Source: a bacterium
GTDB taxonomy: Bacteria > Latescibacterota > UBA2968 > UBA8231
Length of the DNA stretch: 32,559 bases
Assembly: GCA_027593305.1 (NCBI GenBank)
Contig: JAQCJA010000003.1
Location: 1 to 32,559 of the forward strand
Reading direction: 5' to 3'
This document shows, piece by piece, positions 18,324-28,039 of the stretch. Numbering within the stretch: the stretch's first letter is position 1; every line of letters begins with the position of its first letter. The position numbers and the translations under genes were made by a program. Below the pieces are notes generated by a model, which did no database searches, was not told the DNA's origin, and saw nothing but the letters and a program-made list of their open reading frames with translations.

Positions 18324-20029
18324 CGCGCTGCAGGCTTCCTGCCGCCATGTTGGTACTGCTGTGTGCCGCACCGCTGATGGCGACCGAGGCGTTGTGGGTT
18401 TTCCTGGCGGATAAGCCTGCAGCAGATGGTCGCCGAATAGATTGGTCCACAGGGCATACAGCAACCCGCCAGCAGTTGGATCAATCTGTGGATGCCACGT
18501 ATCTGCAGGCCGTACTGGCAACCGGCGTGGTCGTGCGCCAGCGTTCGCGCTGGTTCAATGCGGTCAGCGTCACGGCCACTGCTGACCAGGTGCAGGAGCT
18601 TCGGGCGCTGCCCTTCGTACTCGATGTGCGTCCCGTGCGGAGCTTTCACCGGACGCCGGCGCCGGCCACCGCAAGTGTACCCGCATCCCGCAGAGCAGGT
18701 GCGGCGTTGGACTACGGAGAATCCTTTGAACAGAACGCCGCCGTCGCAGCACATCTGTTGCACGCCCGTGATGTGATGGGCCAGGGGGTGCGCGTCGCGA
18801 TCATTGATGCCGGTTTCAACTGGCAGGACCATCAGGCTTTTGCCAGTCTCAACGTCCTCGCCTGGCGGGATTTTCTCAATGATGACAACGACGTCGGTGA
18901 TGAGACGGACGAGCCGATCACTGGCAACGAGATAGAGACTGGCCAGAACCTCCACGGCACCGAAGTGCTCGGGGTGATCGCCGGCTATGATCCCGGACGA
19001 CTCGTAGGAATCGCGCCCCGCGCGCACTACCTGCTGGCCAAGACGGAGGACGCCCGTGTCGATGATCGGGGTGTGGAACTCGACCCGCCGACGGAGGAGG
19101 ACCGGTGGATCGCTGCCCTTGAGTGGGCCGACAGTCTGGGGGCACAGATCGTCAGTTCATCGCTTGGCTACATCACCTTCGATGATGGCACGGGATATGA
19201 ATACGAAGACCTGGATGGCCGGACGGCACTCACGACACGTGCCGCCGAGCTGGCGGTCGCTCGAGGCATCGTTGTTGTTGTGGCCGCCGGCAACGAGGGC
19301 AACACGAGTTGGCACCACATCACGGTCCCCGCCGACGGTGCAGGTGTCATCGCCGTCGGTGCCGTTCATCCAGTGAACAGCGGCCTCGCCTTCTTCAGTT
19401 CCAGGGGACCAACAGCAGATGGGCGTATCAAGCCCGACGTGGTGGCGCCGGGGCAGCAGATTGTCACCGTCACCGGCAGGGGAGCCGGGTCGTCGTCGCT
19501 CCCATTCAGCCTGCAGGAATATCGTCGGCTGAGCGGCACGTCATTTTCGGCACCCATCGTCAGTGGCGCCTGCGCACTTCTGCTGCAACTGCATCCGACC
19601 TGGACACCCGGGGAGGTGGCGGACGCACTGCGCTCCACGGCAACCGATCTGGGCCCAGCGGGACCCGACACCCTCTTTGGGTGGGGCCTGATCGATGTTG
19701 CCAAGGCGAGCGGACTCGACGCGATCATCCCCGAGATCAGCCTGGCGGCAGCGCCCTTTCCGAACCCCGCCCGTGGCCCGGCGCCGACGATCCACTTCCC
19801 CGTTGCGTTGCATGCAACGGAGAATGTATCCCTGTCACTTTTCGACGCGGCGGGAGAACTGGTGGACCGCGTCGAACCCAGGCGCCTACCCCCGGGAGAC
19901 TACACCAGTCCCACCCTGGCCCCCAGATGGCACGTACCGGAGCGCCTCGCGGATGGTGTCTACCTGTACGTTCTCTCCAGTGAAACGCTCCACTACACAG
20001 GAAAGGTCGCGGTTCTGCGAACTCGCTAG
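18320..20029 (+). CDS. Secreted subtilisin-like serine protease (S8) with FlgD/T9SS-like C-terminal domain
   Basis: Catalytic Asp 'VAIIDAGFNW', His 'NLHGTEVLGVIAG', Ser 'LSGTSFSAPIVSGACALL'; C-terminus 'AAPFPNPARGPAPTIHFPV...ADGVYLYVLSSETLHYTGKVAVL'. Confidence 0.92.
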   Translation: MTRCRLPAAMLVLLCAAPLMATEALWVFLADKPAADGRRIDWSTGHTATRQQLDQSVDATYLQAVLATGVVVRQRSRWFNAVSVTATADQVQELRALPFVLDVRPVRSFHRTPAPATASVPASRRAGAALDYGESFEQNAAVAAHLLHARDVMGQGVRVAIIDAGFNWQDHQAFASLNVLAWRDFLNDDNDVGDETDEPITGNEIETGQNLHGTEVLGVIAGYDPGRLVGIAPRAHYLLAKTEDARVDDRGVELDPPTEEDRWIAALEWADSLGAQIVSSSLGYITFDDGTGYEYEDLDGRTALTTRAAELAVARGIVVVVAAGNEGNTSWHHITVPADGAGVIAVGAVHPVNSGLAFFSSRGPTADGRIKPDVVAPGQQIVTVTGRGAGSSSLPFSLQEYRRLSGTSFSAPIVSGACALLLQLHPTWTPGEVADALRSTATDLGPAGPDTLFGWGLIDVAKASGLDAIIPEISLAAAPFPNPARGPAPTIHFPVALHATENVSLSLFDAAGELVDRVEPRRLPPGDYTSPTLAPRWHVPERLADGVYLYVLSSETLHYTGKVAVLRTR

Positions 20030-20089
20030 AAGCTTCGCCATGTGGCAAGCGGGTTCTCCAGCGAGTACCTTCGTTGTGCGGAGACTCTG

Positions 20090-20620
20090 ATGACATCCAC
20101 GCCTACTGACGCAGCCGCCCACGGGCGGCCGGCACCGACGCGCCGTGTCCGGAACCAACGGCAGATGCGGACGCTGAACCGCATGGGGCTGCTCTGCAGT
20201 GCCGTCTTCATACCGGTATATGTTGCGATCAGACTCACCGGGGGATCAACAGCGAAGCTTGATGAGCTACCGGACCTGCTGAGTCGGATCCAGACACCCG
20301 TTGTCTGGGAAGTACCTGAAAACGGCGTGCGCTACGAGACGTTCTTCCACGGATATCCGGATGCGGGCTACAAGTTCGTCGTCGTCAGAGTACAGATGGA
20401 GGCCCGCATGAAAATCGGGTACGACATTGTCCCAAGATGTTTCCAGTTGGTGGATGATACCGGGCTCCGTCACTACCCGCTGACTCACTCGCCGATTTTT
20501 ATTCATCTCGGCGACAAATTCAAACTCGATCGAGATGACACTCTCGACGAGGAACTTCTGTTCGAAATCCCCAAGGCTGCCAGTGCCGACCGGCTCACTT
20601 TCGAACGCTACCAGGAGTAA
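20090..20620 (+). CDS. Hypothetical membrane-anchored protein
   Basis: Single N-terminal TM 'MGLLCSAVFIPVYVAIRL' with an extracytoplasmic domain; family not recognised. Confidence 0.55.
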   Translation: MTSTPTDAAAHGRPAPTRRVRNQRQMRTLNRMGLLCSAVFIPVYVAIRLTGGSTAKLDELPDLLSRIQTPVVWEVPENGVRYETFFHGYPDAGYKFVVVRVQMEARMKIGYDIVPRCFQLVDDTGLRHYPLTHSPIFIHLGDKFKLDRDDTLDEELLFEIPKAASADRLTFERYQE

Positions 20621-20627
20621 GGTTGCT

Positions 20628-21726
20628 ATGGCTACTCTCGACGAGACGATCTCCGACTGCCAGATTCGGCTTGAACGGTTGCGAGGGTATCTTTGACGTC
20701 GACCTGCGACGTCGACGACTTACCGAACTCGAGGAGCAAATGGCGGTCGGCGATTTCTGGAACGACCGGCAAAGAGGGCAGACCGTATCGCGTGAGGCCC
20801 GTGAGTTGCGCGCCATCCTCGGACCCTTCGCGGCTCTGCACTCACGTATAGCGGACTTATGTGAATTGCACCAAATGAGCACGGAGGAGGGTGACGAGAC
20901 CTCTCTCTCCGAGTTCGAGGCCGAGGCCGCCTCTCTGTTGGTCGAACTCGATCATATGGAGTTCCTGGCGATTCTGTCGGATCCAGATGACTCGAAAGAT
21001 GCCATTCTCGAGATCCATCCTGGCGCCGGCGGGACCGAAGCCGCCGATTGGGCCGAGATGCTGATGCGCCTCTATCAGCGCTGGATCGAGCGGCGCGAGT
21101 TCGAGGCGGAGGTGATGGACCTGGTGCCCGGAGACGAGGCGGGAATCAAGTCTGTCACGATCGAAGTGAAAGGCAGCTACGCATATGGTTACCTCAAGGC
21201 CGAGGCCGGTGTCCATCGCCTTGTGCGGATATCACCGTTCGACGCACAGAAACGGCGGCATACCTCTTTCGCCAGTGTCTTCGTCTACCCTCAGGTAGAC
21301 GAAATGCCAGAGGTGGAATTGAAGGATGTGGACATCCAGGTCGATGTCTACAAGGCAGGCGGTGCCGGGGGGCAACACGTGAACAAGACCTCATCCGCCG
21401 TGCGCATGACCCACCTGCCGACGGGTATCACGGTGTCATGCCAGAATGAGCGCTCGCAGTTGAAAAACAAGGGCGCCGCTCGCAAGGTCCTGACGGCCAG
21501 GGTCTACGCTTTCTACAAGCAGGAAGAATTGAAGAAAATTGCGGCCGTAGAGAGCACGAAGATGGCCATCGATTTTGGCAGCCAGATTCGTTCCTATGTC
21601 TTCCAGCCGTACACGATGGTGAAAGACCACCGAACCGGACACGAGTCAGGCAACCTCCAGGCCATCATGGATGGTGACATCGACAAGTTCATCGAAGCCT
21701 ATCTGACAGCGGCCCGGGCAAAGTAG
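20628..21726 (+). CDS. prfB: Peptide chain release factor 2, expressed by programmed +1 frameshift (join 20628..20693, 20695..21726)
   Basis: Zero frame MATLDETISDCQIRLERLRGYL then in-frame TGA at 20694; CTT TGA C slippery site; resumes as DVDLRRRRLTELEEQM. RF2 motifs 'RISPFDAQKRRHTSF' and 'GGAGGQHVNKTSSAVR'. Confidence 0.97.
20678..20697 (+). promoter_or_regulatory. prfB autoregulatory frameshift element
   Basis: ttgcGAGGGtatCTTTGAc: internal SD-like GAGGG, 3-nt spacer, CTT TGA C. Confidence 0.95.
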
Positions 21727-21732
21727 GCCGTC

Positions 21733-22986
21733 GTGTCGTACGAACTTTTTGTCGCCCGACGGTACCTGAAAGCCAAACACCGCTCCGGGTTTCTTTCTGT
21801 CATCAGTTTCATTGCCGTGGGCGGCGTGATCCTGGGCGTTGCTGCCCTCGTGATCATGCTCTCTGTGACCAACGGGTTCTCTGGTGAGGTGAAGAACCGT
21901 CTGATCGGCATGAACGCCCATGTCAGCATCGGCCGGTACTATGGCGCTCCCATCGAACAAGCCGATACACTCCTGGCCCATATCGTGAAGATGCCCGTAG
22001 TTCGAGGCGCCGCACCGATCGTCGAAGCGAAATTGGGGTTGTATACCAATGACGGTGATTTTTCTGGGGTCATCGTCTGGGGCATTGACCCGCAGAACTT
22101 CGGCCAGGTGTCTGATCTGCCGAAGCATCTGGAATACGATAAGCAGGGGCAGTTTCACTTTGATCCGCCAGAGGGTGAGAAGTACCCGGGAATCATTGTG
22201 GGGGCGTCTCTGGCGAATCGTCTGCGCATCGGCGTCGGTGACCGTGTCTTTCTTCTGTCGATCCAGAAGCGGCCCATCGAGGAGGTGTTGATGGACGGTC
22301 TGGCACCCAAGTATCACCCCTATGTCGTGACCGATCTCTTCGCCAGTGGTATGTATCACTACGACGACACCTTTGCCTTTGTGGGCCTCGACGAAGCTCG
22401 CCGCATGCTGGCGATGGATGGCGTGTCCGCCATCCATCTGCGCATAGATGATCTGGATGATGCGACGACGCTTCGCGACGAACTCGACGAAGATCTGGGT
22501 TACCCCTTCCACGTCACGGACTGGACACAGCAGTTTCCCGAACTGTTCCACTGGATGGAGCTGGAGAAGATCGTGATCTTCACGGCCCTGAGTCTGATCA
22601 TCGTCGTTGCTGCTTTCAATATCATGTCGATCCTGACGATGTCGATCCTGATCAAGACGCCCGAGATCGGTATCCTTCGAGCCATGGGTGCCCAGGCCAA
22701 AGGGATTGGCCGTGTCTTTATCTTTCAGGGCATGTTCATCGGCGTCTTCGGCACGGCATTGGGATGCCTGATCGGGCTCGCCGTGTGTGTCGTACAGGAT
22801 CGTCTGCAGATTATCTCCATCCCAAGTGACATCTACATCATCAGTTCTCTGCCGGTCGACATGCAGCCCCTTGACTTCGTCGCAGTATCCGTCATGAGTA
22901 TCGTCATCTGCCTGCTGGCGGCGGTCATTCCAGCACGCAAGGCTGCCTCTTTGGAACCTGTCGAAGCCATCCGTTACATCATGTGA
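21733..22986 (+). CDS. LolC/LolE-family lipoprotein-releasing ABC transporter permease
   Basis: 'YELFVARRYLKAKHRSGFLSVISFIAVGGVILGVAALVIMLSVTNGF'; four-TM FtsX-like architecture; 'NIMSILTMSILIKTPEIGILRAMGA'. Confidence 0.92.
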   Translation: MSYELFVARRYLKAKHRSGFLSVISFIAVGGVILGVAALVIMLSVTNGFSGEVKNRLIGMNAHVSIGRYYGAPIEQADTLLAHIVKMPVVRGAAPIVEAKLGLYTNDGDFSGVIVWGIDPQNFGQVSDLPKHLEYDKQGQFHFDPPEGEKYPGIIVGASLANRLRIGVGDRVFLLSIQKRPIEEVLMDGLAPKYHPYVVTDLFASGMYHYDDTFAFVGLDEARRMLAMDGVSAIHLRIDDLDDATTLRDELDEDLGYPFHVTDWTQQFPELFHWMELEKIVIFTALSLIIVVAAFNIMSILTMSILIKTPEIGILRAMGAQAKGIGRVFIFQGMFIGVFGTALGCLIGLAVCVVQDRLQIISIPSDIYIISSLPVDMQPLDFVAVSVMSIVICLLAAVIPARKAASLEPVEAIRYIM

Positions 22987-23708
22987 CTGCAATGAGAATC
23001 GATGAATCGACAACCGTTGAGACCTTGTCACCTCGTGGCATCGTCCTGCGTGCGAAGGATGTGCGCAAGGTCTACCGCAGCGGCGACCAGGACCTCGAGG
23101 TGCTGCGGGGGATCAATATTGAACTCCGGGAAGGCGAGACCGTCGCCATTACCGGTGCATCCGGAGTGGGCAAGAGCACGCTGCTCCACATCCTGGGCGC
23201 CCTGGATCGACCAACAGAGGGCCAGCTGCAGATCCGTGACGTCGACGTTCTGGCACTCAACGACGACGATCGGGCGCAGTTCCGTAATCGGCACGTGGGC
23301 TTTGTTTTCCAGTTTCACAATCTTCTGCCAGAGTTTACCGCACTGGAGAATGTGATGATGCCAGCCCTGATCGCCCGACACGCTGATGGAATGGAACCCA
23401 GGGCAAGAGATCTGCTGTCCCTCGTGGGCCTCGATCACCGTCTTGAGCACCGGCCTGGCGAGCTCTCCGGTGGCGAGTGTCAACGGGTCGCGGTCGCCCG
23501 GGCTCTCATCATGAAACCCGAGCTTGTCCTGGCCGACGAGCCTTCCGGCAATCTGGATCACGAGTCCAGCGACCGCCTGCACGGCCTGCTTCGCGAACTG
23601 GCGAGCGCCGAGAACCAGGCTTTCCTGGTCATGACGCATGACAGAGACCTTGCCGCCAGTCTCGATCGATCGGGGCATATCGATGCCGGTCGTCTGGATC
23701 TCAACTGA
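22983..23708 (+). CDS. lolD: LolD-family ABC transporter ATP-binding protein
   Basis: Walker A 'GASGVGKSTLLH', 'LSGGECQRVAVARAL', Walker B 'LVLADEPSGNLD'. GTGA overlap; ATG 22992 is an alternative start. Confidence 0.93.
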   Translation: MTAMRIDESTTVETLSPRGIVLRAKDVRKVYRSGDQDLEVLRGINIELREGETVAITGASGVGKSTLLHILGALDRPTEGQLQIRDVDVLALNDDDRAQFRNRHVGFVFQFHNLLPEFTALENVMMPALIARHADGMEPRARDLLSLVGLDHRLEHRPGELSGGECQRVAVARALIMKPELVLADEPSGNLDHESSDRLHGLLRELASAENQAFLVMTHDRDLAASLDRSGHIDAGRLDLN

Positions 23709-23711
23709 GCC

Positions 23712-24236
23712 ATGATCTGTGACATCTGCAACAAGCGCCAGGCAACGATCGAGTTCACGGCAATCGCAGGGGACGCGAAAAAGACGCTGCACCTTTGCCA
23801 GGAGTGCTCCAAACAGCAGGGCCAGAAAACGGAACCCGTGAAGCTGGCGCATGTGCCGACGGATGCGAAGAAAGTGGATGTCGTCATCGGCCAGCTGGCT
23901 GGTGCCGAGGCAGGCAAGGGTCTGTGTCCGGGCTGCGGTATGACGTATGAGGAGTTCCGCAAGGTTGGCCGCCTGGGTTGTTCGCAGTGCTACGCAGCTT
24001 TCGGTACACCTCTGCGGCGACTGTTGAAACGCATCCACGGATCCGATCTGCATGTCGGCCGCGGTCCCAGGGCGCCCACTCCGGTTCCCGAGCATGGGGA
24101 CTCCCGAACAGGCACGACGGCTGTCAACGCAGAAGATCTGCGCTCGGAACTGGCAGCAGCTGTCAATGCCGAAGACTACGAACGAGCGGCGGATCTGCGC
24201 GATCGCATCGCCCGCCTGCAGGAAGAGGGCTCTTGA
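23712..24236 (+). CDS. mcsA: McsA-like zinc-finger / UVR-motif protein
   Basis: Cys pairs 'CDICNKRQATIEF', 'CQEC', 'CPGCGMTYEEFRKVGRLGCSQCY'; C-terminal UVR motif 'LRSELAAAVNAEDYERAADLRDRIARLQEE'; followed by mcsB and clpC. Confidence 0.92.
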   Translation: MICDICNKRQATIEFTAIAGDAKKTLHLCQECSKQQGQKTEPVKLAHVPTDAKKVDVVIGQLAGAEAGKGLCPGCGMTYEEFRKVGRLGCSQCYAAFGTPLRRLLKRIHGSDLHVGRGPRAPTPVPEHGDSRTGTTAVNAEDLRSELAAAVNAEDYERAADLRDRIARLQEEGS

Positions 24237-24249
24237 AAGAGGCGGGCTC

Positions 24250-25311
24250 TTGAAACTCGATTCCCTGATCCGGACGGCTCCAAGCTGGATGAGCGGCGAC
24301 GGCGACGCGGATGGTATTGTCATCAGCTGCCGGGCTCGCCTGGCGCGCAATCTCGCCGGCTACCCCTTTGGCACACGTATCACGCAAACTCAGCAGCAAC
24401 AGGTCATCGACGAGGTCCTTGCGGCGGCCAAGACGAGCCGTTCGATGAGTACGGCCACGTACTTCGGGATGAGCGTGCTCGACGGCAACGAGCGCAGGGT
24501 GTTGGTGGAACGGCACCTCATCAGTCCGACTCTGGCAGACGAGAAGGGCGAGCGTGGGGTTCTGTTCAATCAGGACGAATCACTAAGTGTGATGATCAAT
24601 GAAGAAGATCACCTGCGCCTGCAGGCGATTTCACCCGGTACTCGGGGCCGGGATGCCTTTGCCGCGATCTGTGCGCTGGATGACGAGTTACTCAATGCAG
24701 TCAACTGCGCGCACGATCCGAGAATCGGATTCCTCACAGCCTGTCCGACGAACACGGGAACGGGCCTGCGTCTTTCTGTTCTGATGCATCTGCCGGCCCT
24801 CGTTCTTACAGAAGACATGGAGCGAGTTTTGCAGGGGTTGAGTCACTTGTCCTTCACCGTCAGAGGCGTATACGGTGAAGGCTCCAATGCGGCAGGAAAT
24901 CTCTTCCAGATATCGAACCAGGCGACGCTTGGTGCCTCGGAACAGAGCATCCTTGAGGGGTTGCTGCGTATTGCCGAGCAACTGATAGGTTACGAAAGAG
25001 ACGCCCAGGACTCGTTGACGAAGGAAGCCCGGGGACAGATGGAAGACAAGGTGTGGCGCGCCTACGGCATTCTGTCCCACGCCCGAATCCTGACGAGCCA
25101 GGAGTTCATGAATCTGTTGTCAGCGGTGCGACTGGGGTGCACCCTCGGGGTTGTGCAGGGCATACCCTCAGGGTTCCTCAATCACCTCATGATCGCCACT
25201 CAGCCCTCCCACTTACGGGCTGAAGCTGGGCGTGGACTGACCCCGGCGGAACGCGACTTGCGGCGCGCCGACCTGGTCCGAGAGAAACTGTCGCAAGTTA
25301 ATAATTCATAG
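24250..25311 (+). CDS. mcsB: Protein-arginine kinase McsB
   Basis: ATP:guanido phosphotransferase motifs 'VISCRARLARNLAGYPF', 'CPTNTGTGLRLSVLMHLPALVLT', 'VRGVYGEGSNAAGNLFQISNQATLGASE'. TTG start at 24250 preceded by AGAGG. Confidence 0.93.
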   Translation: MKLDSLIRTAPSWMSGDGDADGIVISCRARLARNLAGYPFGTRITQTQQQQVIDEVLAAAKTSRSMSTATYFGMSVLDGNERRVLVERHLISPTLADEKGERGVLFNQDESLSVMINEEDHLRLQAISPGTRGRDAFAAICALDDELLNAVNCAHDPRIGFLTACPTNTGTGLRLSVLMHLPALVLTEDMERVLQGLSHLSFTVRGVYGEGSNAAGNLFQISNQATLGASEQSILEGLLRIAEQLIGYERDAQDSLTKEARGQMEDKVWRAYGILSHARILTSQEFMNLLSAVRLGCTLGVVQGIPSGFLNHLMIATQPSHLRAEAGRGLTPAERDLRRADLVREKLSQVNNS

Positions 25312-25346
25312 GTACTTGAGAGGCTTCGACCGGGCTTGCCCGAACC

Positions 25347-25375
25347 TTGACACTTCGAAAGCACCTGTGTAGTTT
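25347..25375 (+). promoter_or_regulatory. Candidate sigma70-type promoter for clpC
   Basis: TTGACA (25347-25352), 17-nt spacer, TAGTTT (25370-25375). Confidence 0.55.
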
Positions 25376-25420
25376 GAGCCAAGCCAATCAACTGGCCCAA
25401 TTATCTGGAGGTCGCGGTAC

Positions 25421-27886
25421 ATGAACAACATGTTCACCGATGGAGTGAAGCGTGTCATGCAGTACGCGCGGGAGGAATCTGCGCGCCTCGGGCACAATTA
25501 CATCGGCACCGAGCACCTGCTCCTCGGCATCATCAAAGAGGGTAAGGGCAAGGCAGTTACCGTTCTAACCAACCTCGGACTCAACCTCGAAACAGTGAAG
25601 CAGTCCGTCGAGGATTACGTCGCCACCTCGGGTGGCACCATGACCATAGGCGAAGTGCCATTCACGCCTCGCGCCAAGCAGATCCTTGAGGTTGCTGCCA
25701 ACGAAGCCAAGGACATGAAGACGCAGTTCGTTGACGTTGAGCATCTCCTGCTTGCTCTGCTCAAGGACAAAGAAGGTGTTGCGGCACAGATTCTTGCCGC
25801 TTTCGGTGTCGATTACAAGACTGCCATGGAAGAGACCGTCGCCGTTCTCGAAGGCAAGACGACAGGATCCAAAGAGAAGGGCAAGAAGAGCAAGACGCCT
25901 TTCCTCGATCATTTCGGGCGCGATCTGACGCAGATGGCCCGCGAAGGCAAGTTGGATCCCGTCATCGGACGCGAGAAGGAAATCGAGCGCGTGACGCAGA
26001 TTCTATCGCGCCGCAAGAAGAACAATCCCATTCTCATCGGCGACCCAGGTGTTGGCAAGACGGCGATCGTCGAGGGCTTGGCCCAACGCATCGTTGAAAA
26101 GCGCGTTCCCCAGATTTTGCTCGACAAGCGACTTGTCACTCTGGATATGGGTGGAGTTGTTGCCGGTACCAAGTACCGTGGACAGTTCGAGGAGCGTATC
26201 AAAGCCGTCCTCAACGAACTCAATCAGAATCCCGATGTCGTGATCTTTATCGACGAACTGCACACCATCGTCGGTGCCGGCAGTGCTGAGGGCACTCTGG
26301 ACGCTTCCAACATGTTCAAACCCGCCCTGTCCCGCGGCGAACTGCAGTGCATCGGTGCGACGACCCTGGACGAGTATCGGAAATACATCGAGAAGGACGG
26401 TGCGCTGGAGCGTCGCTTTCAGTCGATCATGGTCGAACCGCCTTCCGTCCCCGATACCATCGAGATCCTCAAGGGTCTGCGCGCCAACTATGAGAGCCAT
26501 CATCACGTAACGTACTCTGATCAGGTTGTCGCCTACGCAGTGAAGCAGTCGGATCGCTATATCGCCGACCGCTACCTGCCAGACAAGGCGATCGACATCA
26601 TCGACGAGACCGGGTCTCGGGTCCATCTGGCACGACTGAGCCCTCCCGAAGAGATCGGTGCTCTCGAGGCACAGATCCAGGAGATCGATCGCAAGAAGAT
26701 CGAGTGTTCCGAGAAACAGGAATTTGAAGAAGCGGCCCGCCTGCGAGATGAAGCGCACAGTCTGCGCGAGAGTCTGCAGCAGAGGCGCCGAGCCTGGGAG
26801 GAGGAAGTCCGCAACGAAGTCGTCGAGGTCACCGAAGATGACATCGCTGCCGTCATTTCGTCCATTACCGGTGTGCCCATGCAGCGCTTGGCCGCCAGCG
26901 AGACAGAGCGATTGCTGTCCATGGAAGGGGAACTCCGCAAGCAGGTCGTGGGTCAAGAAGTGGCGACAGCCACAGTCTCCAGAGCGATACGCCGCAGTCG
27001 CGCCGGGTTGCAGGACCCAAAGCGACCGATTGGCTCGTTTCTTTTCCTCGGTCCCACGGGTGTCGGCAAGACGTACATGGCTGCCAAGCTGGCTGAGTTC
27101 CTTTTCGGTGACGAAGAGGCCCTCATCACGGTAGACATGTCAGAATACATGGAGAAGTTCACCGTTTCTCGACTCGTCGGTGCGCCTCCGGGTTATGTCG
27201 GCTTCGACGAAGGTGGGCAACTGACCGAGCGTGTTCGGCGGCGTCCCTACTCGGTGATCCTGCTGGATGAGATGGAGAAGGCGCACCCGGATGTCTTTAA
27301 CATCCTGCTGCAGATTCTCGATGAGGGCAGGCTGACAGACAGCACCGGCCGAAAAGTTGACTTTCGCAACACGGTCGTGATCATGACATCAAACGTCGGT
27401 ACCCGCGAAGTCGGCTCCGGCGGCGTCCTGGGTTTCGGCAAGACCGACGACGAATCGATGCAGGAGTTGATGGAAGCGAAGGTCAAAGACGCGATGAAGA
27501 AGGCTTTCAATCCGGAGTTTCTGAATCGCATTGATGACACGGTGATCTTTCATTCGTTGACCCGAGAGAACATTGCGGAGATCATTGATATCTTCCTCGA
27601 AGAGTTCAAGACGCGACTGGTTGATCGTGACATCCAGGTGCGGATTACCCCCGGGGCAAAGAGCCTGATTGCAGAAAAGGGATTTGACCAGCAATACGGC
27701 GCACGTTATCTCAGGCGCACGGCCCAGAAGCTGCTCGAAGACCCACTTGCCGAGGAGATCCTCCAGGGTCGTTTCAGCGAAGGCAGCCGGATCCGGGTTA
27801 CGAAGAAGGGCGAAGCCCTCGTCTTTGATGACGAGAGAGACGCCGCTGAGTCGGTTGATGAAAAAAAACCTGAGGCTGCCTCCTGA
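25421..27886 (+). CDS. clpC: ATP-dependent Clp protease ATPase subunit ClpC
   Basis: Two N-domain repeats, two AAA+ modules ([30 protein letters not shown]) and a UVR segment '[15 protein letters not shown]'. Shine-Dalgarno GGAGG. Confidence 0.97.
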   Translation: MNNMFTDGVKRVMQYAREESARLGHNYIGTEHLLLGIIKEGKGKAVTVLTNLGLNLETVKQSVEDYVATSGGTMTIGEVPFTPRAKQILEVAANEAKDMKTQFVDVEHLLLALLKDKEGVAAQILAAFGVDYKTAMEETVAVLEGKTTGSKEKGKKSKTPFLDHFGRDLTQMAREGKLDPVIGREKEIERVTQILSRRKKNNPILIGDPGVGKTAIVEGLAQRIVEKRVPQILLDKRLVTLDMGGVVAGTKYRGQFEERIKAVLNELNQNPDVVIFIDELHTIVGAGSAEGTLDASNMFKPALSRGELQCIGATTLDEYRKYIEKDGALERRFQSIMVEPPSVPDTIEILKGLRANYESHHHVTYSDQVVAYAVKQSDRYIADRYLPDKAIDIIDETGSRVHLARLSPPEEIGALEAQIQEIDRKKIECSEKQEFEEAARLRDEAHSLRESLQQRRRAWEEEVRNEVVEVTEDDIAAVISSITGVPMQRLAASETERLLSMEGELRKQVVGQEVATATVSRAIRRSRAGLQDPKRPIGSFLFLGPTGVGKTYMAAKLAEFLFGDEEALITVDMSEYMEKFTVSRLVGAPPGYVGFDEGGQLTERVRRRPYSVILLDEMEKAHPDVFNILLQILDEGRLTDSTGRKVDFRNTVVIMTSNVGTREVGSGGVLGFGKTDDESMQELMEAKVKDAMKKAFNPEFLNRIDDTVIFHSLTRENIAEIIDIFLEEFKTRLVDRDIQVRITPGAKSLIAEKGFDQQYGARYLRRTAQKLLEDPLAEEILQGRFSEGSRIRVTKKGEALVFDDERDAAESVDEKKPEAAS

Positions 27887-27897
27887 GGCAGCCTTTC
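27873..27897 (+). terminator. Terminator hairpin overlapping the clpC stop codon, possibly bidirectional
   Basis: AGGCTGCC-TCCTGA-GGCAGCCT TT; preceded by A8 (27861-27868), which gives a T8 tail on the minus strand. Confidence 0.7.
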
Positions 27898-27938
27898 CCT
27901 GCTACAGCGCTGCACCTGGTTCCGGCGCTTCACGAAAC

Positions 27939-27978
27939 AAGCCGCTCTATCACGGACTCAGAGATAGAGCGGCTTTTT
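27939..27978 (+). terminator. Rho-independent terminator
   Basis: GCCGCTCTATC-acggactcaga-GATAGAGCGGC followed by TTTTT. Confidence 0.92.
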
Positions 27979-28039
27979 CGGCTTTCTGCCTGCTGCACGG
28001 TGAGCGACCAATGGTCGACGCAACGGAGGCCCAACGAAC

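Noticed and set aside
20623-20696. ORF-track prfB start at 20623 (MLWLLSTRRSPTARFGLNGCEGIF)
   Set aside because: This is the +1-frame reading upstream of the slip site; the real start is ATG 20628 in the zero frame.
21646-23031. 461-aa antisense ORF opposite lolC/E
   Set aside because: His/Asp-rich composition typical of complementing a conserved membrane-protein gene; no motif or RBS support.
27861-27886. A8 run plus hairpin at the clpC end as a dnaX-like -1 frameshift site
   Set aside because: The A AAA AAA is in phase, but the -1 frame reaches TGA at 27871-27873, so shifting only shortens the tail by a few residues. A terminator role is simpler.
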